A stretch of DNA of 64,000 nucleotides, taken from positions 1-64,000 of the forward strand of contig JAVLUZ010000747.1 of the NCBI GenBank assembly GCA_036768485.1, in the 5' to 3' direction. Below the pieces are notes generated by a model. It was not told where the DNA came from and did no database searches. It saw only the letters and a list, made by a program, of their open reading frames with translations. This stretch comes from Mermis nigrescens (Eukaryota; Nematoda; Enoplea; Mermithida; Mermithidae). This document shows, in pieces, positions 10,262 to 21,058 of the stretch; position 1 is the first letter of the stretch, and each line of letters opens with the position of its first letter. A program made the translations under genes and the position numbers.

Positions 10262-11165
10262 ATTGATATGGGAAGCTGGCGCTTTTGCTCGCATTTTAAC
10301 CTGTAGTAGATGGTTTTAGAAGGTACTTTTATTTGAGATGGTCTGGCAGATCTGCTCCCTCACTGGAGAATGTTTTTCTGCGCTGCATGGGTAGCAGCTT
10401 CAATAGCTGCCCAGTCACCCATTAGCGCATTTTGATGGGCCAGTGTAAGCTATGGTTCTGCATGATAGATATTGAGTAGTTGTTGCCAGGGGCGTATGCA
10501 TGATTTTTTTCGAGGAAGGGGACGGTCCTAAATTGGTGACCCTATATTTCGGGATTTGTTCGCCGGGGCACCAAATAAAGTGCATTTTCTGACGTTTTCA
10601 AAAGTGCACTATCCAATAAGCTCATAAAATTTAAAGTTTTAAAAGAAAATTTATTTTCTCTCAATAACCTATGAACAATTGCATTTTTTAGCCGCGCCTG
10701 AGCCTAAATTAGAAATTAAAAACAATTCTGGGAAATGATTTTATTGTAGTGGAAATAAAATGCTTCGCCAATACGTACGCACCAGAGGGAAGTAAGGTGC
10801 ATGCCTACGCTGTCTACATACGTTATTTCTAGACATTTTTGCCTTTTTCTTGCGTTTAAATGTAATTTTGTAGCTGGCTAAACAACGATTGTGTCAATTA
10901 TCCGGACTACTACAGTAAAACAATTCCCCAGAATGAGGATAAGAGCAGCAACAGCTACTCAATATCTATCAAGCAGGACCAGAGCTTACGCTGGCCGATC
11001 CAAATGCGTTATTTGGTGACTTGGCAGCTATTGAAGCTGCTACTCATGCAACGCAAAAACATTCCCTAGCGAGGTAGCAGATCTGCCAGACCATCCCAAA
11101 TAAAAGTACCTTCTAAAACCATCTACTGCATGTTAAAATGCTAGCGAAGCGCCAGCTTCAAAATA
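10262..11165. repeat. Foldback: inverted arms 10262-10490 and 10955-11165
   Basis: The arms are complementary through several long blocks, for example GATGGTCTGGCAGATCTGC against GCAGATCTGCCAGACCATC. The ~465-bp loop contains a G-run block and no gene. Just outside, ATATTCTTAACTTACTCC (10242-10259) is the inverse of a block at about 9414-9431 near the left end of the host element, so a subterminal piece is duplicated in inverse orientation. Confidence 0.8.
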
Positions 11166-11181
11166 TCAATATGCATTCAAC

Positions 11182-11360
11182 TTGACTGCATATAATATGA
11201 CATTGTGTGCTATATTACCTGCAGTCCAGGTCGCTGGTTTTTGACTGCATATGATTTTATGTTGTGTGCTATACTAACAGCAGTCCAGGCCGCTGGTTTT
11301 TGACTGCATATAATTTTACGTTGTATTCTATATTACCTGCAGTTGACTGCATATAATTAC
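11182..11360. repeat. Subterminal tandem repeat, ~65-bp unit, three copies
   Basis: Three copies begin TTGACTGCATAT. The first two are followed by a TGCAGTCCAGG-type block, and each repeats the innermost part of the right terminal inverted repeat. Such iterated subterminal motifs are common transposase-binding arrays in DNA transposons. Confidence 0.8.
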
Positions 11361-11364
11361 TGCC

Positions 11365-11535
11365 GTTTTCATGCTCTAGAAAGATAGAGCAGCATCGTCA
11401 GAAATGTTGATAACTGATGCTGATAAACGAAAAAGGCACTTCATAGTTTCACCCTCCCAGAATTCCCATGCTGTGGTGCATGTATGGTTGCAGCTATACT
11501 TTGTACAGGTGCACACTTCAGGATTTAGACGCTTG
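11365..11535 (+). repeat. Repeat family C, right half
   Basis: Continuation of 9105-9379 after the inserted element: the ATGCTCTAGAAAGATAGAGC block, GGCACTTCATAGTTTCACCC and AATTCCCATGCTGTGGTGCATG. Confidence 0.8.
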
Positions 11536-11548
11536 TTGCTTAGACGAA

Positions 11549-12297
11549 CAGGGATGGGAAAAACCCACATTTGAAAATTTTGAATTTTGGGTTTTTGCTT
11601 TTTTCCTGGGTTTTTTTGGGTTTTATTGGGTTTTTTTATGGAAATGACAACTAGAGCTACATAGCAAATAAAGAGCGACAACTTTATTCCGCTAATACTG
11701 AAATCCAACAACAAAATCAATGGTTCATTGCGACTGCCACATATATGTATGTATCTTTCTCTTCAAAACTCGGACATTACCAGATTTCAATCAAAAAATG
11801 CTCAGGCTCTCAAAAAATATTAGGAAATAGGAAAGTTGGTCGAACTCAGAAAAGTGCGGGCATTGAGGTGGTTGAATAAAAGCGCCGTTTTTCAGCATGG
11901 TATGACAATTGTAAGCTAGGGGCTGAAATTTTCGAGCATGGGCATTGTGTTGGCCAGACTGAGGTTGGTTGGCCTTAACTTAGTCGAAGCAACTGCATAA
12001 AGCAAACAAAAAGAGATTGAGATTAAAAAAGAGATTAAATTTTCATTCGTTCTTTCGACATATCTTTTGTTAAATCCTTTTTCATGTAATTTTTATTCAT
12101 TTTCTACGGTAGTAATTGGCTAATAAATATTATAATAATAATATTATAACCTACATTATTTATTTCGGTCTATTTTAAAAATTGGAAACCTGTGGATAAA
12201 AAACTGAAAAACCCAAAACCCAATGATTTTTTGCACCAAAAAAAACCACAAAAAACCCAAAAAACCCAGATCAAAAAACCCAGCCTTGCCAACCCTG
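11549..12297. mobile_element. hAT-like MITE, ends CAGGGATGG/CCAACCCTG
   Basis: Imperfect inverted ends (CAGGGATGGGAA, CAGGGTTGGCAA) with GGGTTTTT-rich subterminal arms that are inverse copies of each other. The flanks are TAGACGAA and TAGACGAG, a 7-of-8 match consistent with an aged 8-bp duplication. Ends resemble those of the 5303-9026 composite. No transposase. Confidence 0.8.
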
Positions 12298-12305
12298 TAG
12301 ACGAG

Positions 12306-13020
12306 CGTATGCAAGCACTAGCAGTCAGTGCAGACCAAAGATGAACAGCATGGCCCGATCTGGGGGAGGGCATTGGCTTAGCCAATGGAGGAAGGGGTTA
12401 ATGCCATTCCTGCGTTTGGTTGACAACTACCTTTTATGTGTGCCTATATACTTTCTGTGAATCGATGTTTTCCTGCTATGGGCAGGGAGTCAGACTTTGT
12501 TTGATGAAAGAATAGAAAGCAACTGCTTGCTGGTATTCGGACCGTGTACCCTACGTCTTCACCAATCGACGGAACTGCTTCATTTCCATATTGGAGGGAG
12601 CTTTTTTAATGAATTTTTTGTAATGTTATCAATCAGGGAGGTTTCTGGGATTGCTTGAGAGTAGGTATAAAATGGACGAAAATTGTTCTGCTCACTTCGC
12701 TCGCTTTGCAATTTTCGCCCCATTTATCTCAGGCTTAGACCATGTGCTGGCAGCAAACCAATGAAATGCACGTGACTAATCCTAAGTCTAGGTTATTAAT
12801 AACAATAACCCAGTGAAAGTTTTGGACCATTCCCCAGGCTAGCAATTCAGAGTGGTACCAACACTCTGCTTCCACAGTTGTTTAGACATCGGGCCCGTTT
12901 CCTGGAACGATCCGAAACGAAACATGAGAATGATACTTTCCTTTACTCCCTGCTTTGCTTTTTTAGATAAAAAGCGCAAAAATTTTCGCCGCATCGCCCC
13001 AAATGTCTCAATTATAATTA
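12306..13020. other. Intergenic, low information
   Basis: A short stretch at 12690-12735 (TTCGCTCGCTTTGCAATTTTC) is echoed at about 12970-13005. No gene found. Confidence 0.35.
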
Positions 13021-13845
13021 GAGGCCATTTAGTCCTAAGCGCGCGGTTTAAACACTACATTTTTATTCTTTATACAGCCTAAAGCGTATTGTGCATCTAT
13101 GTCTTCTGTTTTGCTACAGGTTTTATGCAGAAGATGAGATTTGTTCAAGAGGGTGTCCGTCAAATTCTCACCATATTTAAGTCATCTGGGTCGCAAATTT
13201 TACAAAGTATACAGCTCCAGTAGTCGTAAAAAACGCCTTTTTCTAATTCATCCCTTGTTCCCTTTTATGTTTTTGAAAAATTTTGGTTGTGCCCTCCCTT
13301 CGGAACTAAATCCTGGATGCGGACCTGCCAGACATATATTTTTTATTATGCTGCGCTAAACTTAGTGCTCTAAAAATGTCACCGATGAAATCAGCGTATT
13401 GGAAAACTTAGTGGAAACCGCGACCAATCGCTTCAACAGACTGGGTAAAATTTCAACATTTTCAAGAATCTAATGGATTCTGATCATGTTTAAGGCACCT
13501 GGGTATCAAAATTTACAAAATGTACAGCAGCTCTAGTGGTCATAAAACGTCTTTTTTATTAATCCTTTGGTCCCCTCGGGCCCGTAATCCCGGATTTTGT
13601 TTCGGGTAGGGGGCACGACCAAATTTTTTTAAACATAAGAGGGGACCGAAGGATGAATTAAAAAAGATTTTTCTACCCAGATGCCTAGAATATGGCGAGA
13701 ATCCAATTAACAGCCTCTTAAACAGATCTCATTTTCTGCATAAATGTGCTGAACAGAAGACATAGATGCAAAATACGCTTTAGGTTGTATAAACACTTAA
13801 ATTGGAGTGTTTAAGCCGAGCGCTTGGGACTAAATAGACTCTCAT
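13021..13845. repeat. Foldback repeat, arms 13021-13320 and 13585-13845
   Basis: The arms are inverse copies over about 260-300 bp, for example CTAAAGCGTATTGTGCATC on the left and its near-complement GATGCAAAATACGCTTTAG on the right. The spacer (13480-13570) holds a third, direct copy of the mid-arm block around CATCTGGGT and TACAGC. Probably a foldback DNA element; no target duplication was resolved. Confidence 0.8.
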
Positions 13846-14174
13846 TAACTCAAAAAAATTTCCCTTCGCACCTAATCAAGTCAGCCATTTTCTAGTTCTG
13901 AGCGTGCAATCAGAAATTGCGCTTTCTTGAAAATGATTAAAATCATGGCTGAAAACGGCGGAGGAAATTCTATATTTAATTGAAAATATTTCCAAAAACG
14001 AGTCTAGAAATTGACGCCTTACCCAATTAAAATTAGTCAGTTGCCCGCCGGAGCCTCCTTTATTATTACCAAATTTAAGCTTTCGTGTGTTTCACAGATT
14101 TACATATATTGTGTTAAGCACACAGCGATCTATAAAAATAATTGCGTTTTCAGTCGCATTAGATTTTGTGTTTG
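13846..14174 (+). promoter_or_regulatory. Region just upstream of the ANKS1-like start codon
   Basis: AT-rich, with no TATA box I can defend. TTCGTGTGTTTCACAG at about 14082-14097 reads like a splice acceptor, so the true 5' UTR may start in an exon further upstream and the bases after it may be exonic leader. Confidence 0.35.
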
Positions 14175-14275
14175 ATGAAAAAAGAAGCTCGCTTATTATG
14201 GAACGCTTGCTCAGCTGGCGATCTGATCGCTGTGCGAAAAATCGTCGATTCGCCGACAAAGAATGTCCTTCCAAG
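14175..14275 (+). CDS. ANKS1: ANKS1/AIDA-1-like scaffold, exon 1 (ankyrin cap)
   Basis: First coding exon of a 15-exon gene spanning 14175-61993. It encodes MKKEARLLWNACSAGDLIAV..., aligning with the opening ankyrin cap of ANKS1A/ANKS1B (ELLEAARTGNVALVEKLL) from the start codon on. That agreement is why ATG 14175 was chosen over the in-frame TTG at 14166. The exon ends CCAAG|GTGTGT, leaving phase 2. ANKS1 proteins are cytoplasmic and synaptic adaptors: ankyrin repeats and SAM domains make protein contacts, and the PTB domain binds NPXY-type tails of receptors. The summed exons give about 960 residues, a little shorter than the ~1130 of vertebrate ANKS1A. Identification rests on domain order and exon-by-exon similarity to the family as remembered, not on a search. 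Confidence 0.85.
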
Positions 14276-15536
14276 GTGTGTCTTTAATGAAATTTTGCAG
14301 TATATATTTTTGGCCATTTCCCGTTTTTTACGCATTTCTCGATTCCTCTTTATGCTATACAATGAATTATTTCACTTATTTAGTTTCTTGTGAATAATGT
14401 GCTTTATCAGTTCAGTTAGCGATTTGAAATTCACTCAATTTTTTATAATTATATCTTTGGCTGTTCCTTCTGTGTGCGATCCGTCATTTTTCAGACTTGT
14501 ACAAAGATTTTATTTTAGTAGAAATTTTAAGAAAAAAATAAAATTTTACGAACATTATAGAATTATTTTATTTCTAAGGCTCATTCAAAGTTTGAACGGA
14601 TATAAATTATTTATCACACTTACTAGAAACGCTAGGCTTTTACCCAACCTTGAGAATTCTGGGACAAACCAAAAACAATTGATTTAGTGCATTTTTGGAC
14701 TTAAAAAGGATAGACATTCGTACAAAATATTTCTTTTTGTGTTTCTGACTTAGCTTTCTCTCTGATTATAAAAACATGAATTTTCAAAAGATTTGAATAA
14801 AATTCAAGAAAATAAAAAATCAACACTTTTGTGAAGCGAAGGACCGCTATTGACGCTCCAACGATTATTTTGAAAAGTCGCAAATTCCCGATTTGAAAAT
14901 ATTTTGCGAGGCTTTAAAGCATACATGTAACAGTAGGGATGGGGATCCCCACACCCAAAGTCGGACGCTTCCCATTTCCCCAAAGCCAGAAAATTTTTCG
15001 ACCTCCCTCTCGCTTTTTGGAAAAAATCGAATTTTTTACCGTTTTTAGGCGTTTTCTGGCCGTGTTTGGCCAGAAAATTGGTGGTCATTTACCCCTTCCC
15101 CCAAAAAATGGCCGAGATTTCTCCCAAATTTCGAGCCGTTACGTGTATGAATTAAAGCTGCATGCATAAATATTAGTTTTTATGTTTTTGTATTGATTTA
15201 CGCATATGTTTGTTCTTTATTTTTAAATTTTTTTCCTATCTTTTTGGTTCTTATGTAAGTGTTTCGTAACGCTTTACATCCACATTTACTCTGATTGGCA
15301 AATTTACTAGTGAGCTGTCGTGTGCCGATGTAATGGTCTGCTGGATTACAAGACACTGTGACGCCTAACTTAGCTTAAATCTACTGGTTTTTTTAAATTG
15401 GAAGTTTTCGCTCAAATTCGTGTTGCAGAATTATATATTTGAATAACTTGGGGCCCCAGTTGTGTATGTAATTAATAATTTTTCGGAATAATTTAAATGG
15501 CTTTGCGATCTTGTAAATAAGGCTTTGTCTTCTCAG
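14276..15536 (+). other. Intron 1
   Basis: GTGTGT...TTCTCAG. Contains a family B copy (14930-15145) and otherwise AT-rich sequence. A 96-codon frame at 14397-14687 lies within it and has no domain. Confidence 0.75.
14930..15145 (+). repeat. Dispersed repeat family B
   Basis: Family B is a ~200-bp unit. It begins CATACATGTAACAG, runs through a GGGGATCCCCAC-like block, CCAGAAAATTTTTCGACC, then TTTTGGCCAAAAATT-type dyads, and ends with a complement-like CGAGCCGTTACGTGTATG. Start and end are therefore inverted versions of TACATGTAACGGCTCG, making a TIR-like unit. No coding. Confidence 0.8.
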
Positions 15537-15744
15537 CCTGTTCGTTAGCCGATCGGCTAACATTGTAAATAAAAGAAACCGAAAAAACGGACAAACTGTT
15601 CTGCACGTAGCGGCCCTAAACGGATGTCTGAGCGTTGTCGAATTTTTACTTCAAAGTCAACAGGCCGACCCGGCTTTGCAAGATTATCACGGTTGCTTAC
15701 CCGTTCATTTAGCCTGCTGGAATGGCCACAGTGATATTGTTCAA
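15537..15744 (+). CDS. ANKS1: ANKS1-like exon 2 (ankyrin repeats 2-3)
   Basis: Enters in phase 2 (its first base completes AG|C, serine) and leaves in phase 0 at GTTCAA|GTATGG. The product contains GQTVLHVAALNGCLSVVEFL and YHGCLPVHLACWNGHSDIVQ, two textbook ankyrin repeats (TxLHxAAxxGHxxVVxxLL). They match the GYTALHHAALNGH and GYFPIHLAAWKGDVEIV repeats of vertebrate ANKS1. The frame upstream of the first ankyrin repeat (SANIVNKRNRKNG) corresponds to the NVNCTDSSG linker of that family. Confidence 0.9.
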
Positions 15745-15829
15745 GTATGGGAAGCATATATGATCTGGGCATACGCTCCCGTATTCTAGAAAGCTTTTCA
15801 TTCATCAGAAATTTTTTGACCCCTTCACG

Positions 15830-16125
15830 ACGTGGGCGTGGGGGGTTTGGGGTATGCACCCCCCAGAAGTTGAAATACCACCCCCCAGAAATCAAAATAC
15901 CCCCCTCCCACCGGAATTCAAATTTTGAATTTTTTTGCTTTTTAGCAATTTTTTGATGCCATTGGATAGTGCTCGATGAGAAACGTCGAAAAATGGTGTT
16001 TTTTCGCCATACGACCACTTTTAAGACCATTTTTTGACCTTTGAAAATTTTTTCACTTTTTTCACCCCCCCTCCAGAAATTTTTTCACCCCCCTCCAGAA
16101 TTTCGGTGCTGCCCACCTATGGCCC
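15830..16125 (-). repeat. Repeat family A
   Basis: Reverse orientation copy: CCCCCCAGAAATTGAAT-like C-runs, CAATTTTTTGATGCCATTGG, ATAGTGCTCGATGAGAAACG, GGTGCTGCCCACCTATG. The open frame covering it in reverse (157 codons) crosses both the repeat and exon 2 antisense, so it is not a gene. Confidence 0.85.
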
Positions 16126-17334
16126 CCATAATTTGCGATTTTTCGAAAAATTAGCAGAAAAGACGCTGTTTGGAGCATTTTTAGCTGTGTTTGCCCAAAA
16201 ATATCACATTTTTGGCGATTGGCGCCATCTACTCACTTTAGGATTATATTTTGTAAACTTATTAAAATTAATTTTTTCTTGAGATTTCTTCAAAATTTTT
16301 CTAATATTTTATTGTTCTAAAAAGGTCGATCATCGTCAGAAAAGCTAAAAAAACCTTCCTTTCGACCCGCATCCATACCCACCGTTATTTTTACTCCAAA
16401 AAGGGCACTTTAGGGAAATTTTTTCCAATTCCGTCCTCCTTGAATTCCCATCCTTTGCATGTCTGATGGCAACCACGGTTGTGCGTTTGGCGGGTTGGAC
16501 CTTGCAGTGGCGGATCCTTGATTTTTTCGTCGGAGGGTGATACCGGAACTTTTCTCCAAACAGTCAGAAATAGGTTCAAAAATCCGCTGTTGACGTGCAA
16601 CTTTGCATTTTTCGTCGTTTTGCGCTCGTCTATTTGCCTATTTTTATTTAAAATGATTTCCGGTGTTGGGTTTTTTTCCAAAAATATAGAATTTTCTGAC
16701 AATTTTGTACAAAAAACTGTCAGATTTCCTTAATTTTTGGCGAAATTGTGGCGCGCGGCGCCTGAAAATCAATGAAAATTGGGCAGAGTGACGATGACAA
16801 ACGCCAAAATTTGCACGTCTTATGGCCACCCCTCCTTCCTGGCTTAGTCCAAACTTTTTGAGACTTTTCCGGTCATTTACAGTTGACACGATTCGATCGA
16901 CCCAGAATTTTTGCGATAAATTTTAAAGACAGTTTTTGATTTTCGCCTAAATTCGTCGCTGGCAATTTTAACTAGAAAACATCAGAAATACAAAGGCAAT
17001 CCAGGGACATATAGTTCGAGGGTTTTAATTATGAACTTTTGGTATTGATTACAATACAAGCATAGATGCACTGCATGGCCGATCTGGAGGGGGGTTCAGC
17101 TGGTCTAGAGGGGGTCAAAAATCGAGCTTTTTTGGGCTTCAAAAACTGGTGTAAGCGCTAAAATAAACTTAAAATTACATTATTACGCAGTCTCTGGTCA
17201 ATTTGAAGCACTTTCGTTCTTGGCATTCTTTTTGCCTCCTTTTCCCCCAAAATGTTGTGTTTTTTCATTCTAGGGGGGGGTGGGCTTTTAGGCCACAAAC
17301 CCTCCCTCCACGTGGATGTCTGGTTACGACCACA
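16126..17334. other. Intronic G/C-run repeats, unclassified
   Basis: Fragments resembling families C and D (TTGCATTTTTCGTCG, CAGTGGCGGATCC, CATAGATGCACTGCATGGCC) are interleaved with AT-rich DNA. Boundaries could not be set. Confidence 0.4.
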
Positions 17335-17520
17335 CGTGGGCCCCCAGAATTCATATTTTGAAATTTTTTTTGTTTTTTTCGCAATTTGTTATGCCAATGG
17401 ATAGCGCTCAATGAGAAACGCTGAAAAATGGTGTTTTCTCGTCATACCACTCTGAGACCATTTTTTGACATTTGAAGAATCTTGCACCCCCAGAATTTTG
17501 AGGTGCTGCCCACCTATGGT
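17335..17520 (-). repeat. Repeat family A, partial
   Basis: GCAATTTGTTATGCCAATGG, ATAGCGCTCAATGAGAAACG and GAGGTGCTGCCCACCTATGG in the family order, reverse strand; the C-run end is short. Confidence 0.8.
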
Positions 17521-17689
17521 TACGAACGTGCAAGAGTACCAAATGCGATAAACTTTAAAACCTATGTGCATATCGCTGCACTACTTTTATGAATTTTGTC
17601 GTTCTTTTTTCGAGCTGAATCGTTTTCCCGCTCATTCTAAACGTAAATACCCCAGTTAAGTATTCATTCTAGTTATTCATGACTTGTTG

Positions 17690-17868
17690 GTTTTGCACCA
17701 TACATTTAAGGGGGGATCCAACGTGGATATCCAACATCTTGTCTCCCCCATCCTCCATAACCAGAAAATTCTACCCCTTCCCTCGATTTTTGGCAAAAAT
17801 TTGCCTTTTTGACCGTTTATACGTTCTTTTTTGCCATTTTTGGTCAAAAATCGGATATAAGCATACGT
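17690..17868 (+). repeat. Repeat family B, partial
   Basis: CCAGAAAATTCTACCCC, TTTTTGGCAAAAATTTGCC and TTTTTGGTCAAAAATCGG in family order. It joins directly to a family A copy at the motif CATACGTGGGCAGCA. Confidence 0.7.
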
Positions 17869-18112
17869 GGGCAGCAAGAAAATTCTGGGGGGGGGGGTGT
17901 GCAAGATTTTTTTGAAGGTCGAAAAATGGCCTTAAAAATGGTGGTAATGGCAATAAAAACACCATTTTTCGACGTTTCTCATCAAGCACTATCCATTGGC
18001 ATCAAAAAATTGCGAAAAAAACGAAAAAAATTTTCAAAAATTGAATTCTGGGGGGGTATTTTGGTTTCTGGGGGTGCATACCCCCCAGACCCCCACGCCC
18101 AGGTGTGGATAT
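17869..18112 (+). repeat. Repeat family A
   Basis: A nearly complete forward copy from GGGCAGCAAGAAAATTCTGG to GCATACCCCCCAGACCCCC. Very similar to the reverse copy at 20335-20590, so these two are among the younger members. Confidence 0.85.
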
Positions 18113-18915
18113 AAGTCATTTACTTCCCCCGCCCTTTAAAAATGGCCGTGGGCCATACATGCATATGGGGTTGAGGGGAGTATAACCCTCACTGAAATGT
18201 CAGCCGGACAGGTACTGTCCGGCGATTTTGAGCTGATGGAACGTTTTTTGCATCTTTTTTGAGGTCAAAAGCAGTAAAAACGTCAAAAACTACTTTTAGG
18301 CTATTTTGACCATTTAAGGTTAAATTTACCATTTTGCATTTTTGACACCTGCCGACCCTGACCTTGTACACCTATGCCGAGGGAGGACCCTTTCATAAAA
18401 TTTCAAGCCGTTCCGTTGTCTGCGTATTCTGCACCAAGGGTCAAATTGTCTGTAGGAATCCAGATAAATTGCTTAACTACACTGATGGTTTGGGATAAAA
18501 CTTTAGGTTTTCTTCCTTATCTTTTTCGCCTTCTGTGATGTTGAATAAAACACATAATTTTGCTTTATAAATGGCGATTTTACATATGTCGCCTGTTTTA
18601 AATTTTTTTCCACATTTTCCCAAAATTTTCGTCAATGATTTATTTCGCGCTGACGACCTGTCTTTTTCCGCCCATTTTCTAATTCATTAAACATTTATGT
18701 ACATTGATCGTGTTCACTCATACATAGTTGAAAGATTGTTGTTTTCAAATTTATATGGATTTAAATTTTAAATGAACGCTTAAAATTCAAAATTTGTAAT
18801 TTCTCATGAAAATTCAAAAGATTACAGTCACATTTGTTTGGTAAAAGTATGTAAGTATTACAATTTTTCCAAGAAATTGAAAATTTTCCGAACATTCCGG
18901 ACTTTTTCTATTAAG

Positions 18916-19044
18916 ATTTTGTTAAATCACGAATCGAAACTCAAGTCGAATCATCATGCAAATAAGCAGACAACGACGAATGATACGTGCCTTCATTATG
19001 CGTCGCAATATGGCCACTTAGAAGTGGTCCGCGTTTTAACACAG
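18916..19044 (+). CDS. ANKS1: ANKS1-like exon 3 (ankyrin repeats 3-4)
   Basis: Acceptor CTATTAAG, phase 0 in and out, donor ACACAG|GTGCGA. The product ILLNHESKLKSNHH... followed by NDTCLHYASQYGHLEVVRVL completes ankyrin repeat 3 and gives repeat 4. It matches the KILIHHG...ETALHCAAQYGHSEVV part of vertebrate ANKS1. The upstream part of the open frame (18838-18915) is intron. Confidence 0.9.
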
Positions 19045-19245
19045 GTGCGATATCTGTTCTGTGATAAAATTGAGGGCTTAGGAGCACACATTCCCATGGG
19101 TGGGGGAAGGGGTGGTGGTGAGGGGGATTTTACCCCCCCCTCCGTCAGGGTCCGAGGCTCGAATCACTGTCAGACGATTTTCAGCTATCAAACATTTTCT
19201 GCATGATTTTTGGGTGAAAAAGCAACGAAGATGTTTAATTTTTTC

Positions 19246-19258
19246 GGCGCTTCGCGCC
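19246..19258. repeat. GCGAAGC mini-hairpin motif, exact copy
   Basis: Exact inverse form of GGCGCGAAGCGCC, sitting after a family C-like GTCAGACGATTTTCAGC stretch. Other exact copies start at 31518, 39100, 39480, 50423, 50514, 50825, 54830 and 58167. Confidence 0.9.
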
Positions 19259-19639
19259 GACTGGTATATACATTTCTGTTTTATTTACCAATAAAATACC
19301 TAGAGTGAGGTTAAAATGATCTGAAAAGTCAAACTTTTCGATGAATTCATATATTTTTTACTCACAAGACTGACGAAACTAGTCAGAATTGGACAAATAG
19401 TACTTTAAAATGCAGTTTTTCACTTTGAAACGTGTTATATACGATGTTTTAGCCATTTATCATATTTGACCTGCTAAAAAGGCTTGAACTCTAAATTTAG
19501 TGGTTTGGATTTCACAGCCTTCCCGTGAATATTCGACCCTGGGAAACTATGCTTAGGAGCATACACGTACAGCATGGGAAAATCCAGCGCGAGGCGCCAA
19601 AAAAGTTCTGATATTTAGGTGGTGGGATATTTGAAGCTT

Positions 19640-20010
19640 GATTTACTGCTCAATTTTCTGTATTTACAGTACATGATTCGGAACGTCGAAAATTTTTAAA
19701 GTTATGCGTGAAAATAGAAAAAAACCATGTTGAAATAGCTGTTTCTACGCTTGAAATTCTTATGAAACTCATTCCTTGAGCGAAAATGGCCTCCAGGTCG
19801 CCGTAAGAGTTGCACATTACATATCCGTTCTTTATCTCGCCAACGATTTTGGGCCAATGGGGGGCAGCCGCTCTCCGACCCCTCTTAAATTCGCCTGCGG
19901 AGGTAAATGACCGTCGATTTCTGTTGATTATGGGCAAAGAGTACCTAAAAATGACCAAAAAACGCCCTTTTTTAGCTCAAAATCGCGGAGGCTTCAATTT
20001 AAAGAACTGA
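19640..20010 (-). repeat. Degenerate family D-like segment
   Basis: Contains GGGCCAATGGGGGGCAGCCG and CCCCTCTTAAATTCGCC, the centre and one end of family D, but the other end is unrecognisable. No target duplication seen. Confidence 0.5.
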
Positions 20011-20334
20011 TGGGACACTCGTATGGGTCCAGACCAGACGTGCACGTGGGGGTTTGGGGTATAGACCCGCCAGAATGGAAAAATGGAAAATTTTTGCGGA
20101 AAATGAGGCAAAACGACGGCTAAAAGCGCTTCGAATTGACCAAAAACTGTGTTATAAAGCAGTTTTAGCGCTGTTTTATCGCTTATATGTACCAGTTTTT
20201 GAGGTCATTCTGGCCTAAAAAAGCTCAATTTCTGACTCCCCCACCGGCTGACCCCCAGATCGGCCATGCTGTGCATCTGCAGTCCAGATTCCCAGACCCG
20301 CCACGCCCATCTATGGTGGTTGGTGGGCACACCT

Positions 20335-20595
20335 GGGCGTGGGGGGTTTGGGGGTATGCACCCCCCAGAAACCAAAATATCCCCCCAGAAATCAAAATAC
20401 CCCCCCAGAATTCAATTTTTAAAAATTTTTTTCGTTTTTTTCGCAATTTTTTGATGCCAATGGATAGTGCTTGATGAGAAACGTCGAAAAATGGTGTTTT
20501 TATCGCCATACCACCATTTTCAACGCCATTTTTTGACCTTCAAAAAAATCTTGTACCCCCCCCAGAATTTTCTTGCTGCCCACGTATGTTGGTGG
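20335..20595 (-). repeat. Repeat family A
   Basis: Complete reverse copy, from GGGGGGTTTGGGGGTATGCA to TTTTCTTGCTGCCCACGTATG. Confidence 0.85.
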
Positions 20596-20629
20596 GACGA
20601 CCGATCTTGAGTGAGGATCATGCATGTTC

Positions 20630-21058
20630 TTGGGTTAATTCGGGCGGGGGATGGGCGTTCAGCCCCAGAAAAATTTTTACCTCAAGCAGAAATTTTTTCA
20701 TGCTCCCCCTAGAATTAGCGGTTTTTCGAAAGTATCTGTAAATTTATTATAAATTTTTAGAAAAGGTGCTTTTTTAATCGTTTTTATCCATCTATTTGCT
20801 CAAAAATGTCAAATTTTCTATGCTTCACGCCATGTTTACGTGTTTTGACTACTCGTATTTTATTCAATTTTTTCGACATTTTTGATTTTTTATGTTTTTA
20901 TGCTTGAGAAAGATAGAGCATCGTTAGAAAGGACGAAAAACGATGTTTTTGACGCATACTCTCCATTTTTGGGCTCAAAAAATTTAAAATTTCACCCCCT
21001 GGAATTTCCATGCTTTGCTTGTCTGGTGAGGATGATCCCCATCATAGATGGGCAGCAG
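20630..21058 (+). repeat. Repeat family C
   Basis: Forward copy: GGGCGTTCAGCCCCAG, GAATTAGCGGTTTTTCG, a decayed dyad (TGCTTCACGCC), TTATGCTTGAGAAAGATAGA, GAATTTCCATGCTTTGCTTG. It abuts the left limit of the 21061-23372 element. Confidence 0.8.

Larger units (their letters stand above)
9388..11364. mobile_element. TIR element inserted in family C, 8-bp duplication
   Basis: Ends are GGCAGTAATTATATGCAGTC (left, with one extra G) and its complement on the right. The 8-mer GTTTTCAT flanks both sides (9380-9387 and 11365-11372), and the surrounding family C sequence is continuous once the element is removed. There is no transposase frame. The inside holds a minisatellite, a foldback and subterminal tandem copies. 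The 8-bp duplication suggests hAT, but the termini are not diagnostic. Confidence 0.85.
15745..18915 (+). other. Intron 2
   Basis: GTATGG...CTATTAAG, 3.2 kb. Filled with family A and B repeats plus G/C-run blocks. A partial family D end (CAGTGGCGGATCCTTG) lies at about 16505-16521. Confidence 0.75.

Noticed and set aside
15557..16030. 157-codon minus-strand frame
   Set aside because: It is the antisense of exon 2 plus a family A repeat.
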